Of a stretch of 64,000 bases of DNA, positions 49,646 to 60,214 are shown piece after piece; positions within the stretch are counted from its first letter, which is position 1; each line of letters starts with the position of its first letter. This DNA comes from Blasia pusilla (taxonomy: Eukaryota; Marchantiophyta; Marchantiopsida; Blasiales): NCBI GenBank assembly GCA_050084515.1, contig CM114274.1:22692001-22756000 (forward strand). Direction: 5' to 3'. The notes beneath the pieces were generated by a model. It saw only the letters and a program-made list of their open reading frames with translations. It made no database searches and was not told the origin of the DNA. The translations under genes were made by a program, and so were the position numbers.

Positions 49646-50162
49646 TGTCACATCTTTTAAGATAGATTGGTGAGATATAGTAGAGCGCCTTTGTGAGTAG
49701 TGTAGGACAGGCTCAATAGGTCGAGGATGATTTGTAGAGGCCTCGGGAAACCTAAGAGAGTAGGTTTCCCCTTCGTTTTGGCTCATTTGGAGCCATATTG
49801 AGGAACTTACTATTTTAGGCAAGTACCATTTTGAGTATATGATCAATTTCTATTTTTATTAAGCAGCCTTTGACCTCCTACATTAGGTCAAGAGCCAAGG
49901 AGGTGACTTGGGAGCATAGGTTACCATGGAGAGAGCTTGGGAGAGGAGTGGGATATACCTCAAGGAGAGAGAGCTTGAGAGCTCATTCTATCTTTTTTGA
50001 ACCTCTTCGCATGAGGCGACGGAGCTATGATCTTGCTTGCCTTGTGTGTGTAACCCAAGCCTCTCATTAAGAGAGTGGGTTTGGTTTGACATTGAAAGAC
50101 ACATGTGAGAACGCACACATGTGAGAACTAAAGTGTTGTGAGAGAGATTTGATCTTATTTTA
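49646..50162 (+). repeat. Terminal repeat A2 of copy P
   Basis: About 517 bp homologous to A1 (35602-36102). Beginning TGTCACATC, it contains an extra short duplication of CACATGTGAGAAC near 50100-50130. It is bordered by B1 and B2. Confidence 0.88.
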
Positions 50163-50163
50163 T

Positions 50164-50289
50164 TGGAGATATTTTAGTACTTCTTGTCTCGTTGTTTGGA
50201 TGCCATGAGTTAGCATGGGATCATGTGTGTTTGTGTGTGTGTCCTGTGATGGAGATGTATGTTGTGTAGCGATGTGTATGCGCACGACA
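50164..50289 (+). repeat. Terminal repeat B2 of copy P
   Basis: Second copy of the 126-bp B repeat. It ends with the CACGACA terminus of the element, followed by the GACT duplication. Confidence 0.88.
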
Positions 50290-50541
50290 GACTCTTTATT
50301 ATTATCGTTCGTAAAAATTTTCTACACATCCACATCATTGTTGACAATTTTTTATCCACATTAGCATTTGTCATTGGATGGAATTGGAGGCTATTTTTTT
50401 TCGTCCGGACAATTTTCATGTATCTCTTTCTTTCATGAATAAGCTATTTTTGGTTACCTAGTTAGCTACTATTTTATAATTAAACATTTGGTCCCTTCGT
50501 CACTTGAAAGATTCGCGTTGTTGGATTTTCAACATCCACTT
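50290..50541. other. 252-bp spacer between the two large retroelements
   Basis: AT-rich sequence separating the 3' ends of two oppositely oriented elements. Its edges are their target duplications, GACT on the left and ACTT on the right. No coding potential. Confidence 0.7.
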
Positions 50542-50647
50542 TGTCGTGCGAATCCACATCGTCATACAACATCCACATCGTTAACATACCATACTCACAT
50601 ACATACATAACATAGACGAGAGTATCCACAAACACAAGTGTACCAAA
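50542..50647 (-). repeat. Terminal repeat B2 of copy M
   Basis: 106 bp matching B1 at 51020-51125 (shared AATCCACAT, CATACAACATCCACATCG, CATACATAA, GTATCCACAAACACA). Its left end is the terminus of the element. Confidence 0.88.
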
Positions 50648-51017
50648 ACTGAAATCCGTGAAAGACCTACTGTCATAAAACACATATAGAATCACATACA
50701 ATTGAGCCAAACCCACTCCACGATGGGAGAATCTAGGTCGAAGCTTGCGGGAAACACCATAGCCAAGAGCTCTACTCACTACCAAGGCTAAATCCCAACG
50801 CAACAGGCTCAACTCAAAGAACTGACTGTTCTTTGAGTGCACTCCACCTTATATCCTCCAACCTAAGAGCGGGCCCTACTGGGAAAGTCACCCCCAACTG
50901 AGTAATCCCCAATCCTATGTATGAAACCACATCTCTACCAAGCCACTACGGTCCTACATAAAGAATGGCCTCTACTAGCACACTATACTCTACGACATAA
51001 TCCGTATGGTCATGACA
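50648..51017 (-). repeat. Terminal repeat A2 of copy M
   Basis: 370 bp, nearly identical to A1 at 60215-60581. It lies between B2 and B1 and is separated from B1 by AC (GT on the element strand). Confidence 0.9.
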
Positions 51018-51019
51018 AC

Positions 51020-51125
51020 TGTCGTGCAAATCCACATTGTCATACAACATCCACATCGCAGACATACCATACTCATATACATACATAATGTAGACGAGAG
51101 TATCCACAAACACAGGTGTACCACA
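51020..51125 (-). repeat. Terminal repeat B1 of copy M with adjoining polypurine tract
   Basis: 106-bp repeat directly downstream of a GTTAGGGGGGCGAGT tract (51126-51140 in window order). The element therefore carries B on both sides of A at the 3' end but none at the 5' end. Confidence 0.88.
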
Positions 51126-51300
51126 ACTCGCCCCCCTAACTGGCGGTTAGGTCCCTCTAACTCCCAGGTAGCCCTATACATCTACTACATGCTATACACC
51201 TTCTTGGGTGCCCGAATCAGAAGGCTGGGTGCTAGGTTGCCCCATCGTTAGTCGCACATCTGTAATCTATATCATGCAAAGATCAAGTCATCTACCTCTC

Positions 51301-52889
51301 CTAAGTACATCGAGGACAAACCCACCTTCCAGTAGGAACAACATCCATACGTGGAGTCAAACACATCATGTGCCAACCCCTAGAACACCGATCACACACC
51401 ACCATACGGGCTGCGTTACCAGCAGACCCATACAACATGCACCTTAAGCTAGCACGTATCATGGTTAAGCTTGGGTCAACAATACCATCCACATTTGGAA
51501 GATGACATGGTGCACAATTACGCACATGGTCCTTCCAAACAACTCCATCACGACCCTCCAACATGAGAACCCCAGAAGTTAACACCTCACGCACTCGTAA
51601 AATAATGCGTCCTGCCGTCACATCCAATGTTGTCGGTGCAATCTGCTGCAAATAAACATAGTCCCCCACATGGAGCCTACGAATCGATGGTCGATAACCT
51701 CCACCCCGAATGGTTGCATACTGCAACGTATCCCTGTGTTGAGCAATGGCAAGATTCTCAAAGGCTGTTGGCATAACTCTCCGAAAGAGCTCCGCCCGCT
51801 GAGAACACACTCTCATCCACATCTCTGGGTCATCAAGGTTCACCACCTCACTAGACTCCTGACGAATTGCTGCAGGCAAGTCTGGATCTCGGCCATATAA
51901 CAGAAAATAAGGTGAGAAGGAAGCCAAGGATGATTGGCGACTGAACCTATACCCCATGGCTAACCATGGCAACTTAATATCCCAGTCTCCAAGATGCACC
52001 TTCTGTAGGCTATACTTGCGCAATGCCCTCTTCACTGTCTGAACCACACGCTCAGCCAAACCATCCGCCTCTGGATGATCTCGAGACGTGGTCTGATGAT
52101 CAATCAACGCCTTGTCACACAAGACCTGAAACTCACCCTGAAACTCTGTACCCTGGTCCGTCAGCACTTTAGCTGGTGCACCAAAATGACTAAGCACTCT
52201 ATCAAGAAACGCATACGCCGTTCCCTCACTTGCCTTTTCCGGTAATGCCACCAACTCAATCCACTTGGAAAAGTGCTCCACCATCACCAACACATATCGA
52301 TGATGTCGTACAGTCAACGGTAACGGTCCCGCAAAGTCCACACTCCAACAGTAACCCAAGCCCATAATAGGCAAGGGGTGTAATTGTGGTGTAGGGGCAT
52401 TGAATGATGCCCTCACCGGTCACAAACCATACAACGTGACACCAACTGCTGCACCTGAGTATGCATGCCACGCCACCAATACTGGCCAAGGAGTAAGCTA
52501 TACGTACGCTTTACCCCAAAATGTCACAACTCCTCATGGGCATGTTGCACAATGCGCTCTCTCTGATCCAAATGTGGCACTACTCGTACTCTACCATCCT
52601 CCCACACGCGGAGAATATGTGTTCCCTCCAATCGATACCTCTTAGCACGTTGAAGAACACGGTCTCGCTCCTTGGCACTCACTATGCTTGGCACCCTACT
52701 AGTCCGTAGGAACTCCAACACCAACGCATCATCATGAATATCACGCTGATCCGTACCACCATCTCCAACCTTAGGATCTGAAGGCTGGCCATCTACCCTC
52801 TGACTAGAGTAAGATATCATGTGATCCTCCATACTAGAGTCCACCCCTAACCAACATAAAAAGGCGGATGCATGCCAACATGGCACCAT
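51301..52889 (-). pseudogene. Integrase with C-terminal PHD finger (copy M)
   Basis: The 371-residue frame 51301-52416 holds the DDE core: VDFAGP (D27), VLTDQGTEF (D87) and ADGLAERVVQTVK (E122), an exact D,D(35)E spacing. Next comes a GDYVYLQQ SH3-like region and, at 324-371, a PHD finger with C326, C341, C344, H349, C352, C367 and C370. The second ligand is Tyr329 (Cys in copy P), probably a G-to-A change. The N-terminal zinc domain is in 52524-52889 (VQHAHEEL, then HFGVKRTYSLL and CMVCDR), separated by a TGA within the HHCC module and another stop before 52416. The core otherwise looks active. Confidence 0.88.
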
Positions 52890-52949
52890 CTCCTCATCAA
52901 CCTCGCCATGCCATCCATTTGATTGTATCCTCTTGGCTAGTACATGGGT

Positions 52950-53620
52950 TCCTACTCAACCCATCAGCATCAAGGTTGGCAACTCCAGGTCTATGTACCA
53001 CGTGGAAGTCATACTCCTGTAAGATAAGAGCCCACCGTGCGAACTTCCCTGTAAGCTTGTCAGACTCCATCAACCACTTGAGCGGCTGGTGATCAGTAAC
53101 AAGGGTAAACTGTGTGACAGACTGTGTGAAGTCACAATTGGCTGCACTGGTGGTGCAGCCAATTGTGACTGCTCTCGTCCAGAACCCATGGTGGCTATGC
53201 TCTCCTCTGCCATATTGCGCTAACTATTCTCGGCAATCCTAAGAACATCTCTCAACTTAGGGGAGGTATTCATAAGAAGCAGCCCTCCCGCACCTGTGTC
53301 CGTAGGGTTCGGTCTAGCATCGTGTACCATGACTGGATAGCCTGAGCCTCTATCGTAACATCTAAAGTGTGCCACACTCCACACTACTGCCAAACACTCT
53401 CCCTCATATGAACTATAACGCAACTCCGCTGCATTATTCGAACGACTTGCATAGGCCACCACAAACTCCATGTGCTCATCATCATGTTGTGTCAACACCG
53501 CTTCAAGTCCTAACCTACTCCAATCAGTGTGTAACTGAAATGGGCGCCCTCTGATAGGTCTCCTCAAGATAGGTGCCGCCACCAACTGGGCCTTAAGCTT
53601 CACAAAAGCTCACTCCTGAT
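52950..53620 (-). pseudogene. RNase H of copy M, disrupted by a gag segment
   Basis: Frame 53220-53603 gives LHTDWSRLGLEAVLTQHDDEHMEFVVAYASRSNNAAELRYSSYEGECLAVVWSVAHFRCY, normal Ty3 RNase H. It then switches at about 53354 to gag-like sequence, and resumes near 53130 as LVTDHQPLKWLMESDKLTGKFARWALILQEYDFHVVHRPG and DADGLSRNPC. The foreign piece removes a functional RNase H, so this genomic copy is dead or depends on help. Confidence 0.85.
53130..53354 (-). other. Gag segment of copy-P type inserted in RNase H, with 18-bp foldback
   Basis: On the minus strand this about 225-bp stretch reads GSGYPVMVHDARPNPTD in one frame and LLLMNTSPKLRDVLRIAEN in another. At DNA level it matches gag of copy P at 39777-39990 far better than copy M's own gag. 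At its far end lies a perfect 18-bp inverted repeat with a 5-nt loop (53130-53170, arms AGTCACAATTGGCTGCAC). Confidence 0.85.
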
Positions 53621-53662
53621 CATCTCCCCAGTGCCACTCTTGATCTGATTTCAGAAATTGGT

Positions 53663-54653
53663 TCACAAAGGCTTTTCCATAGCACTAAATCCCTTCACAT
53701 ACCTCCGATAGTAGTTCGCCAATCCCATGAATGCCCAAACTCTACTCACATCTACCGGACGCAGAATAAGTGCAATAGCCTCCACCTTTGCTTGCTGAAC
53801 TCCCAAACCACCTGGATAGATGACATGACCCAAGTACTCAACATCCTCATGGAAGAACTTACACTTTCCTGGATGCAAACCTAGACCATGAGCTTTCAAC
53901 CGCTCAAACACCATCTGCAAATGTATCTGATGCTCCTCCACCGTGTTACTGAACACCAAGATATCATCAATGTAACACCAAACAAAATCCAACCCTCCTA
54001 GGATCCTGTCCATCACTCTCTGAAACTCGGCAGGTGCATTCTTCAACCCAAAGGGTAAGAATTTCCACTGGTACAAACAATCCTTGCCATGAGAGTTGAC
54101 ACCCCAAAATGCTGTCTTGGCCTTGTCACTCTCCCGAATCGGCAATTGATGGTATCCTGCCCGAAGATCCAAAGTACTGAAAATCTTTGCATGTCCCACC
54201 ACATCAAAGATCTCCTCAGGTGTAGGCATGGCATACCTATCGGCCTTGGTTTGCCGATTGATAGGACGGTAATCTCCACACATCCGCCTATCTGTGTAGT
54301 TGCCATGCATATCCTTTTAGCATGAGCATGACAAAGGTGGGCGATGCATACTCTCCATGCGACAACTCCACTAATCCAGCCTCCAAAAGGTCCAACGTCC
54401 TACTCTAAATCAGGTCCCTCTCCATATCACTATATCGGTAGGAACAACGGAAGATTGGCGTATCACTAGCCAAATCAATCCGTATACCGGGTCCAACCAG
54501 AGAACCGAACTCCTTCATGCTAAAGGCAAAACAACTCCTATAAGCACGTAGGAACTCTGTCAAGCGTCGTTTCTCACCTCCCGTAAGCTTGGGCCCAAGT
54601 AATGGCTCCCAAGTCTCCTCCACTGGCACACTAGAGGGAGAGGAAGATGCCAT
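53663..54653 (-). pseudogene. Reverse transcriptase of copy M
   Basis: Frame 53663-54310 (215 aa) covers RMCGDYRPINRQTKADRYAMPTPEEIFDV, STLDLRAGYHQLPI (catalytic D48), FLPFGLKNAPAEFQRVMDRIL, CYIDDILVF (YIDD at 113-116) and EYLGHVIYPGGLGVQQAKVEAI. Frame 54405-54653 carries the N-terminal part (PIFRCSYRYSDMERDLI) and ends in TAG where copy P has a Gln codon. A frameshift lies between the frames around 54310-54340. The polymerase core itself is uninterrupted. Confidence 0.88.
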
Positions 54654-54659
54654 TGGCTG

Positions 54660-56258
54660 CTACGCAACCCCCTCACAAGATGGTACAACCTTACCTACAC
54701 CATCATCTGAGCAAATAACTCCTCCACCAGCATGAGCAACCAACTCCACATGCCGAGCCATTACATCCCATTTACTCCAAGGATGCAAAATTCTACTCTC
54801 CTCGCCCCCAGCCGATGCCTCTACTGTCCCGGTAGCCATGGAGCTCATTACAAGGGGTGGAAGACCCACAGACATAGTCCGAAGTCGACGATGCTCGGCC
54901 ATACCAAGACTCAAAATCCAAGTCAAACAATTCAGGTCCATGGCCTGATACAACACATGACGTCGTGAAGCCTCAGAAATAGAAGCAACCGCTGTCACAC
55001 CAGTAGCAAATCCCATTGCACGCTCTCTCTCATCAACGTTAGGCTCCACCAACTGTCGCACATGAGAATCCCATACAAGCCCCGGACCACCTTCTCTGTA
55101 GGCATGTGACGAGGGAAAACTCACAAATGTGGGTAGTGCCATCCTAGGCTGGCCCACACGGTTCATCACTGCCATGGGTGACTGATCAATAACCCTCACC
55201 ACCTAAGAAAGTCGCCCAGTATCCAAGATACTATCCACGGTAAGGCAAGGATCCCGTTGCGCTGCATCATATGCTCGACATAGAACCTCCCTAGGCAACA
55301 AGTTTGTCCACCACAAGCGTGGACGATGTGCACGCGAGCCAACTTGCGCTACATCCAACAACACCGCTGGTCCAATCCAAGACCGCACCTCATGAACACT
55401 CGCCATCATCCGGGTCCGAGTGTCACCCAACAATGGAACATTCTCCAGAATGTAAGCTGGAGCACGTGCCTGATGAACCTGAAGATGTCGTAACACCCGT
55501 AACATCTCCCAAAACAATCGAGACCTAGGGTCGTGTAATCCCTCACCACGACCTGCACGTGTATGACCCTGACATGGCCATCCAGCAATCACCAAATCCA
55601 CAGGACCAACCCTCTCAAGGTCCTGCGCCCCCAACAATGCAATGTGTGACGGCAAAGCACGTTGGTACCCACGAATAGCTGATGGCGGCAACAACTCAGG
55701 ATATCTCCGCATCAACTGACCAATATGTCGGGATGAGACTCTTTGGGCCATCTCATCTCGCTCCACATACACGTATCTCCGCACAGGAATATCGGCCTGC
55801 AACACTTTAGCCAAACCAGTGCTAATCCCACCAAAGAGATCTAACACACAAATGCCCTCCAGCGGATACTGCCATACAATGGGTGTGGTATCCAAAGGGG
55901 ATAACCCAACTGGACCAAAAGTAGGAGTCCGCCGTGGGGCCTCCTCTTCCTCGTGAGGTATAACAGCCTCACACCAAGCCTCCTGCACTAGGCGATCAGC
56001 CTCCTGCCATAGTGCACCGCCTGAACTCCAAAGTGGCACATCTAACAATGAGGATGCCAAGGCTGCAAAAATAGGGACCTCCTCTAGCTCCTCATGCGCA
56101 GGAGAATCCATAGCATAAACATTACCCTCCAAAAAGTCTCCTGGCCAAGTGACTACTCCACTAAAACCAGCCACAGATGCTAACACTCTTGGGGAAGACC
56201 CTCCTGGTCGAGTTCCATAAATAAATCTCACAGGAACTTGGCTCATATGTCCATCCAC
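54660..56258 (-). pseudogene. Retroelement cytosine-5 DNA methyltransferase (copy M), one nonsense codon from open
   Basis: Frame 55203-56258 (351 aa) has an N-terminal extension (1-130), then motif I VLDLFGGIS (138-146), motif II YVYVERDE (163-168), motif IV VIAGWPCQGHTRAGRG with catalytic Cys229, motif VI YILENV (269-274) and motif VIII VGSRAHRPRLWWTNL. A TAG at 55203-55205 then interrupts; copy P has a Gln codon there. Frame 54660-55202 continues directly with motif IX-X elements: ERERAMGFATGVT (59-71) and YQAMDLNCL. All known catalytic motifs of a C5-methyltransferase are present. AHRPRLWW resembles Dnmt3/DRM more than Dnmt1. No UBA, BAH, PWWP or chromodomain is seen. Methylation of its own DNA or of the insertion site is the natural hypothesis. 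Confidence 0.9.
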
Positions 56259-56297
56259 GGAGTGCCAACCAGGTCTATAAGACGTTGTCTCAGTCCA

Positions 56298-57065
56298 CTA
56301 ATCCATCTGAAAACCCATCGGGTACAATACTGCTCCTCCAACTAGTACATCATACGACTCGGCTGATGTGACTACCACAGATACTCCCAACCGGGAGCTA
56401 TCAGTCGCATGATCTGGTCTCAACTGTACAGAAAACTTCCCCCGTGTCATGAATTGAGACCTATCATTGGCTCCTCCAAGTGATGTCTGAATCTGGAATG
56501 AGCAAGGCTCAAGCTCTGACCTCCGAACACCCAAACCAATACATGCCGCCTTTCCCAACATCAAAGGTTGGGCACCAGAGTCTAACAAGACTCTATCTGG
56601 TCTATACACCTGTCCTGTAGGACTCACCGATCGGAAGATCCCACTCCGGTTGTCCAACATACATACACCAGGTGTAAGCCTCTCACGATCAATGGCTGGC
56701 CGGGCTGGTAATGCATCCATCTTCGCGCCGCCGCCGCTAAGTAGCATGGTACTCAATGCTACACCTGACATAGAGGGTCGCTCCACCGCAACACCCTCAT
56801 CCACCTCAACACGTGTAGCAGTAACACCCCCACGTTCACACAACGTGGCTGCTAGCTGAAATACAAGAGCTAAGTCAACTCCTAAAGCCATCAGCTCCAT
56901 GGCCGAAAACAATGGGGATCCCAACACTGAAGTTACCATCCGCAATACTGCAGTGGATGCTGCATCTGTGTCTACTACACGCGATGTAGATGCCTTTGTC
57001 CCCACTGTCCGCTCAATAGGCTGCGTAGGAACCATGGATGGAGTCCTAAGCACCTCAAACAACAA
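56298..57065 (-). pseudogene. Aspartic protease of copy M
   Basis: The 255-residue frame ends with the retropepsin region: RVLLDSGAQPLML (D162-S-G-A165), SFQIQTSLGGAN, and SAESYDVLVGGAVLYPMGF. The upstream 120 residues are a linker shared with copy P. A TAG separates it from the methyltransferase linker at 56297 and another (57108) from the gag part, so it is probably one gag-pol polyprotein in the ancestor, cleaved by this protease. Confidence 0.8.
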
Positions 57066-57107
57066 GAATGACTGGGGAAGCCTAGCCTGCCTCCCAGCCT
57101 CACCCCT

Positions 57108-57465
57108 CTATGGGTCCAACTCCACGGTAGCACCACGTGGCTCTGACGCTCGAGTGGCTCCTCTTGTAACTGCAGCTGATGCCTCAACCTGTGCTGCACT
57201 TGCCATATAAGAGAGATCATCCCCTCCATAAGAGGTGGAAGCCCTTGCTCCCGAGCCTGATCTATGCTGGATACCAGCCATAGTAGCCAACTTCTGCTCC
57301 AACTGCTTAATCGAGGCAGCCATAGCTGACTCTGTCGTAGTGGTAGGGGTAGCCACCGTAGGCTCTCCAACCACTGGTCCACCCCTACCACCTCGGCCTC
57401 TCGGAGCCACTCCACCACAGCCGCGGCCTGATCTCAACTCTGGATGAATATCAAAGCAACGCTCT
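57108..57465 (-). pseudogene. Gag-protease linker of copy M with second zinc-knuckle remainder
   Basis: Frame 57108-57437 follows the TAA at about 57464-57466 that cuts the second knuckle (CDHCGRPGHP then ERCFDIHPEL). The linker has a GRGGRGG run (RNA-binding type) and a short helix AASIKQLEQKLATM. It ends in TAG (57108-57110) where copy P has CAG. Confidence 0.75.
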
Positions 57466-58725
57466 TAAGGATGACCTGGTCTCCCGCAATGATCACACTG
57501 AGTTGGGGCCGACTGAGGCCCATCCTCCAAAGTCCGTCTCCCATCCTCTTGGGGACAAAACTTCCTAACATGATCACCTCCACATGTCCAACATGACTGT
57601 AATTGCTGCGGGGCAGCAAATGAAGGCAATGGTCTCTGCGCAAGCTTCCCTCTAGGACCTGACTGAGGTCGTGTGTACCCCCCACGACTCCCACTTCTAC
57701 TATCACCACCACTACTACGAGATTGTGAGGTGGGCTGCTGAACACGAGAAGTAGTAGTTGTATCCCTACTGAATGCAGATGTCACCACTCTCTTCTTCAC
57801 CATGTTAAGCTCAATCTTCTCAGATAGAGCAAACACATGGGTCAATGTGGGTGAATCATCACTCATAAGAGTAGCATCACGTACCCTACGGCGCAAATCT
57901 CTGTCCAAGATCCCATACCAAAACTCGGATCGCTCGATCCTCGTCACACCTGGTAATGAAATCAGCGTCGCCGATACCAGTGTATGCCTCACGAAGACTC
58001 TCACCAGTCTTTCGCTCAAATTCCTGAAGACTCCTCAACTTCTCCGTCTTCACTCCCTGATAGTTCTTCTTCAACCTCTTGAAGAACTCTGCAACGAGGC
58101 TGAACGATGGTGGGGCACTAGTACCTCCACTAGTACCCCCACTAGTACCTCCACTCGTATCCCCACTCCGGCTCGTACTCGTACCACTCAACGCCGGGCT
58201 GGCTGGCATAGTAGGAGCACTACTACCAATACCACCATGGGTGATAGACACATAGCTTGGAGACCAATATTGTCTCCATGCCTCAATCTCAGCAACATGG
58301 TCCTTCCTAAACTCATGGTAATCATCCATGGGTGGTCCTTCCAACTGCTGAAACAACCCCTTCCAAGCCAAGAAGGGTGTAAACAACGTGGCATTCCGCA
58401 ACATCTGCATATCACACCACGTATCAAACTCCTGCATGAAGTCCTCCAACTCAATGGTGCCCACTGCACCCGAGTATCGTCGTGGGCCCTTCATGGCCCC
58501 ATATCCACCGTCCATGTCCCAAATCAATGGAGCTGCAACACTCGATAACAACGTAGAAGACTCGGTGTTTGAAACACCCTCGTCCTCCTCTTCATCAACC
58601 GTCGGAAGTGGAAAAGGTAGCCGATACCTAAATCCACTCCATGTGAAACCACCACTGTCCGCACCACGGTCCCCAACCAAACCACCCGATAGCTTTGACC
58701 AACGCCGATGCCGCACCACCACCAA
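57465..58725 (-). pseudogene. Gag of copy M
   Basis: Frame 57886-58725 (279 aa) holds an N-terminal region, MKGPRRYSGAVGTIELEDFMQEFDTWCDM and LFQQLEGPPMDDYHEF (capsid-like). It also has a Gly/Thr repeat (SGGTSGGTSGGTS) and LQEFERKTGESLREAY. Frame 57465-58019 continues after a one-base shift near 57980 with RSEFWYGILDRDLRRRVRDATL and the CCHC knuckle CWTCGGDHVRKFC. The shift could be mutational, because copy P has no clear shift at the same point. Confidence 0.82.
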
Positions 58726-60214
58726 ATTACCACCACCAAATAACCAAGTGACGTCGATGTCACTATACTATTCTAGCTCTACTAGCTATGGGTATAGGCA
58801 ACCTAACTTGTCATCACCTCAAGAAGCCTCCCACGGTCTACTCGTCATCCCTCCACCCTCGCTACCGGTAGCACACAGGAGTAACACTACTCTGGAAATC
58901 AGCGTCAACCCAAACAATGGGCGCGCAAGCAAGAAGCACCGATGGAGGGGATACAAACACAGGAAGTCCAACGACAACCCTCCAATCGCAAATGGAAATC
59001 AAGGTAACATAATCCACCAAACGTGGTGCCCCCTGAATCCACAAAACCCACCACACAATTCTAAAGCAATAGCTACTCCGCCGCGGGTCGATGACGTGCT
59101 AGTCGAACTCGCAGCACCTGAAAATATCACCTGCATGGAGAGGCTACACCATACTATGCACTAGAGGTACATCAACCAAAAACCTGAGATGCATAAAGAG
59201 CCTAACACATCTCCGATTGGCACCAAATGAGCACAACAGTGTGTACACTGGCATAGTTAAGAACTCAGCAGTTAAGCGTCCTCCAGGCAGAATAGCCCAA
59301 AGATGGGTGACCAGTTATGCAACACTCAGATCCCAAATCCTGCAAAAATTACCTCACGCCCAAGCAAGCAAGCTTGCTTGCTTGCTCCTTGCTCCTTACT
59401 CCGCCTCTCACGCCCACTCGCCCCGAGCTACCACGAGTTGCCTCGAAGCCTCAAAATGCTCGAGACATGCCCCTATTGCCACGCTTCGCCATGCTTCGCT
59501 ATGGAGAGAGGCCCAACCGGGGCGCCTCCAACGCGATAGGCGTCTCCAAAAATGAACGAGTCACCAACCAACAAAACCCTCCGATCCGTTGTCCACCATA
59601 GCCAGACCTTCAGCTAGTCCGCAAAATTTTGATCAGCAATTACTTCACAAATCTTTGACCGAAATCAAATCTGTTTCAACCAGAATTTAATTGACCACCA
59701 TAGCTATCTCTCCACAAAAAATCAGCTACAATCGAGCTCTGTACTCCGAGCTAAAAATCAGACAAACTTGCTGTCCATACACCTCCAGAATCGCAAATCC
59801 GACAGCGCTTCCGCCAAGTTTCATGCACGCAGAAATCCGCAACGCTCCACACACTCGAGCAAATAGCTTCACATGAGATCACAATACAAGTAGCAACAGG
59901 AACCTCTCACCCGATCTGGATGAACTTCAACAGAGCTTCCGCACTCCAAGCTCTCCACATCAGAAAACCGTCGAACACGAACCAGAATCTTCAATCCTTG
60001 ATAACTTCCAACTCCCTTGACAAAATCCGGCGATCTAAAACGCGTTGGAAAGCTCTCAGCAAGGCGCTTCTTTCCCAACCAACCACGCACCAGATTCACA
60101 CCTCCAACATAGGCCACAAGCCACGAACATCCACGGCTGAGTACACAATCAGCCCTAACCGGATCCTACTGATCTACAGTCAAAGCTACCATCGATCTAC
60201 TCCAGTTCTTTGAG
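58726..60214 (-). other. 5' leader of copy M
   Basis: About 1.5 kb between A1 and gag, with no convincing frame on the element strand. It contains an antisense 5S rRNA-like segment (59236-59327) and a 24-bp perfect palindrome of CAAG/CTTG units (59361-59384). No classical tRNA primer site is seen next to A1, so the priming mechanism is open. Confidence 0.6.
59236..59327 (+). pseudogene. 5S rRNA-like sequence (antisense within the leader of copy M)
   Basis: On the plus strand, GAACTCAGCAGTTAAGCGT matches the plant 5S rRNA internal-promoter A-box region with one difference. GATGGGTGACC matches the C-box region at nearly the correct distance (about 26 bp between them instead of about 25). The outer parts are degenerate. 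The order and spacing are unlikely to be chance. It is too diverged to be a functional 5S gene but might keep pol III promoter elements reading toward the 5' end of the retroelement. Confidence 0.7.

Larger units (their letters stand above)
35602..50289 (+). mobile_element. Complete Ty3-like retroelement carrying a DNA methyltransferase and PHD finger (copy P)
   Basis: The element begins TGTCACG, ends CACGACA and is flanked by the 4-bp duplication GACT (35598-35601 and 50290-50293). Order: terminal repeat A1, about 1.8 kb leader, gag, protease, cytosine-5 methyltransferase, RT, RNase H, DDE integrase, PHD finger, polypurine tract, then B1-A2-B2. Two later insertions lie inside: a 1277-bp non-coding element in gag (38090-39366) and a LINE-A copy (44686-47790). 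Without them it is about 10.3 kb, matching copy M (50542-60581). Its genes carry many stops, so it is inactive. Relation to Ty3/gypsy is shown by the domain order and the RT and integrase motifs. Confidence 0.88.

Noticed and set aside
57802-59164. Plus-strand frames of about 250 residues (57802-58548, 58388-59164)
   Set aside because: They overlap the gag gene of copy M on the opposite strand, are rich in Ser/Thr/Pro from antisense reading, and show no domain.
59361-59384. 24-bp palindrome of CAAG/CTTG units as an origin or operator
   Set aside because: It is a simple-sequence palindrome in a retroelement leader; nothing else supports a binding-site function.
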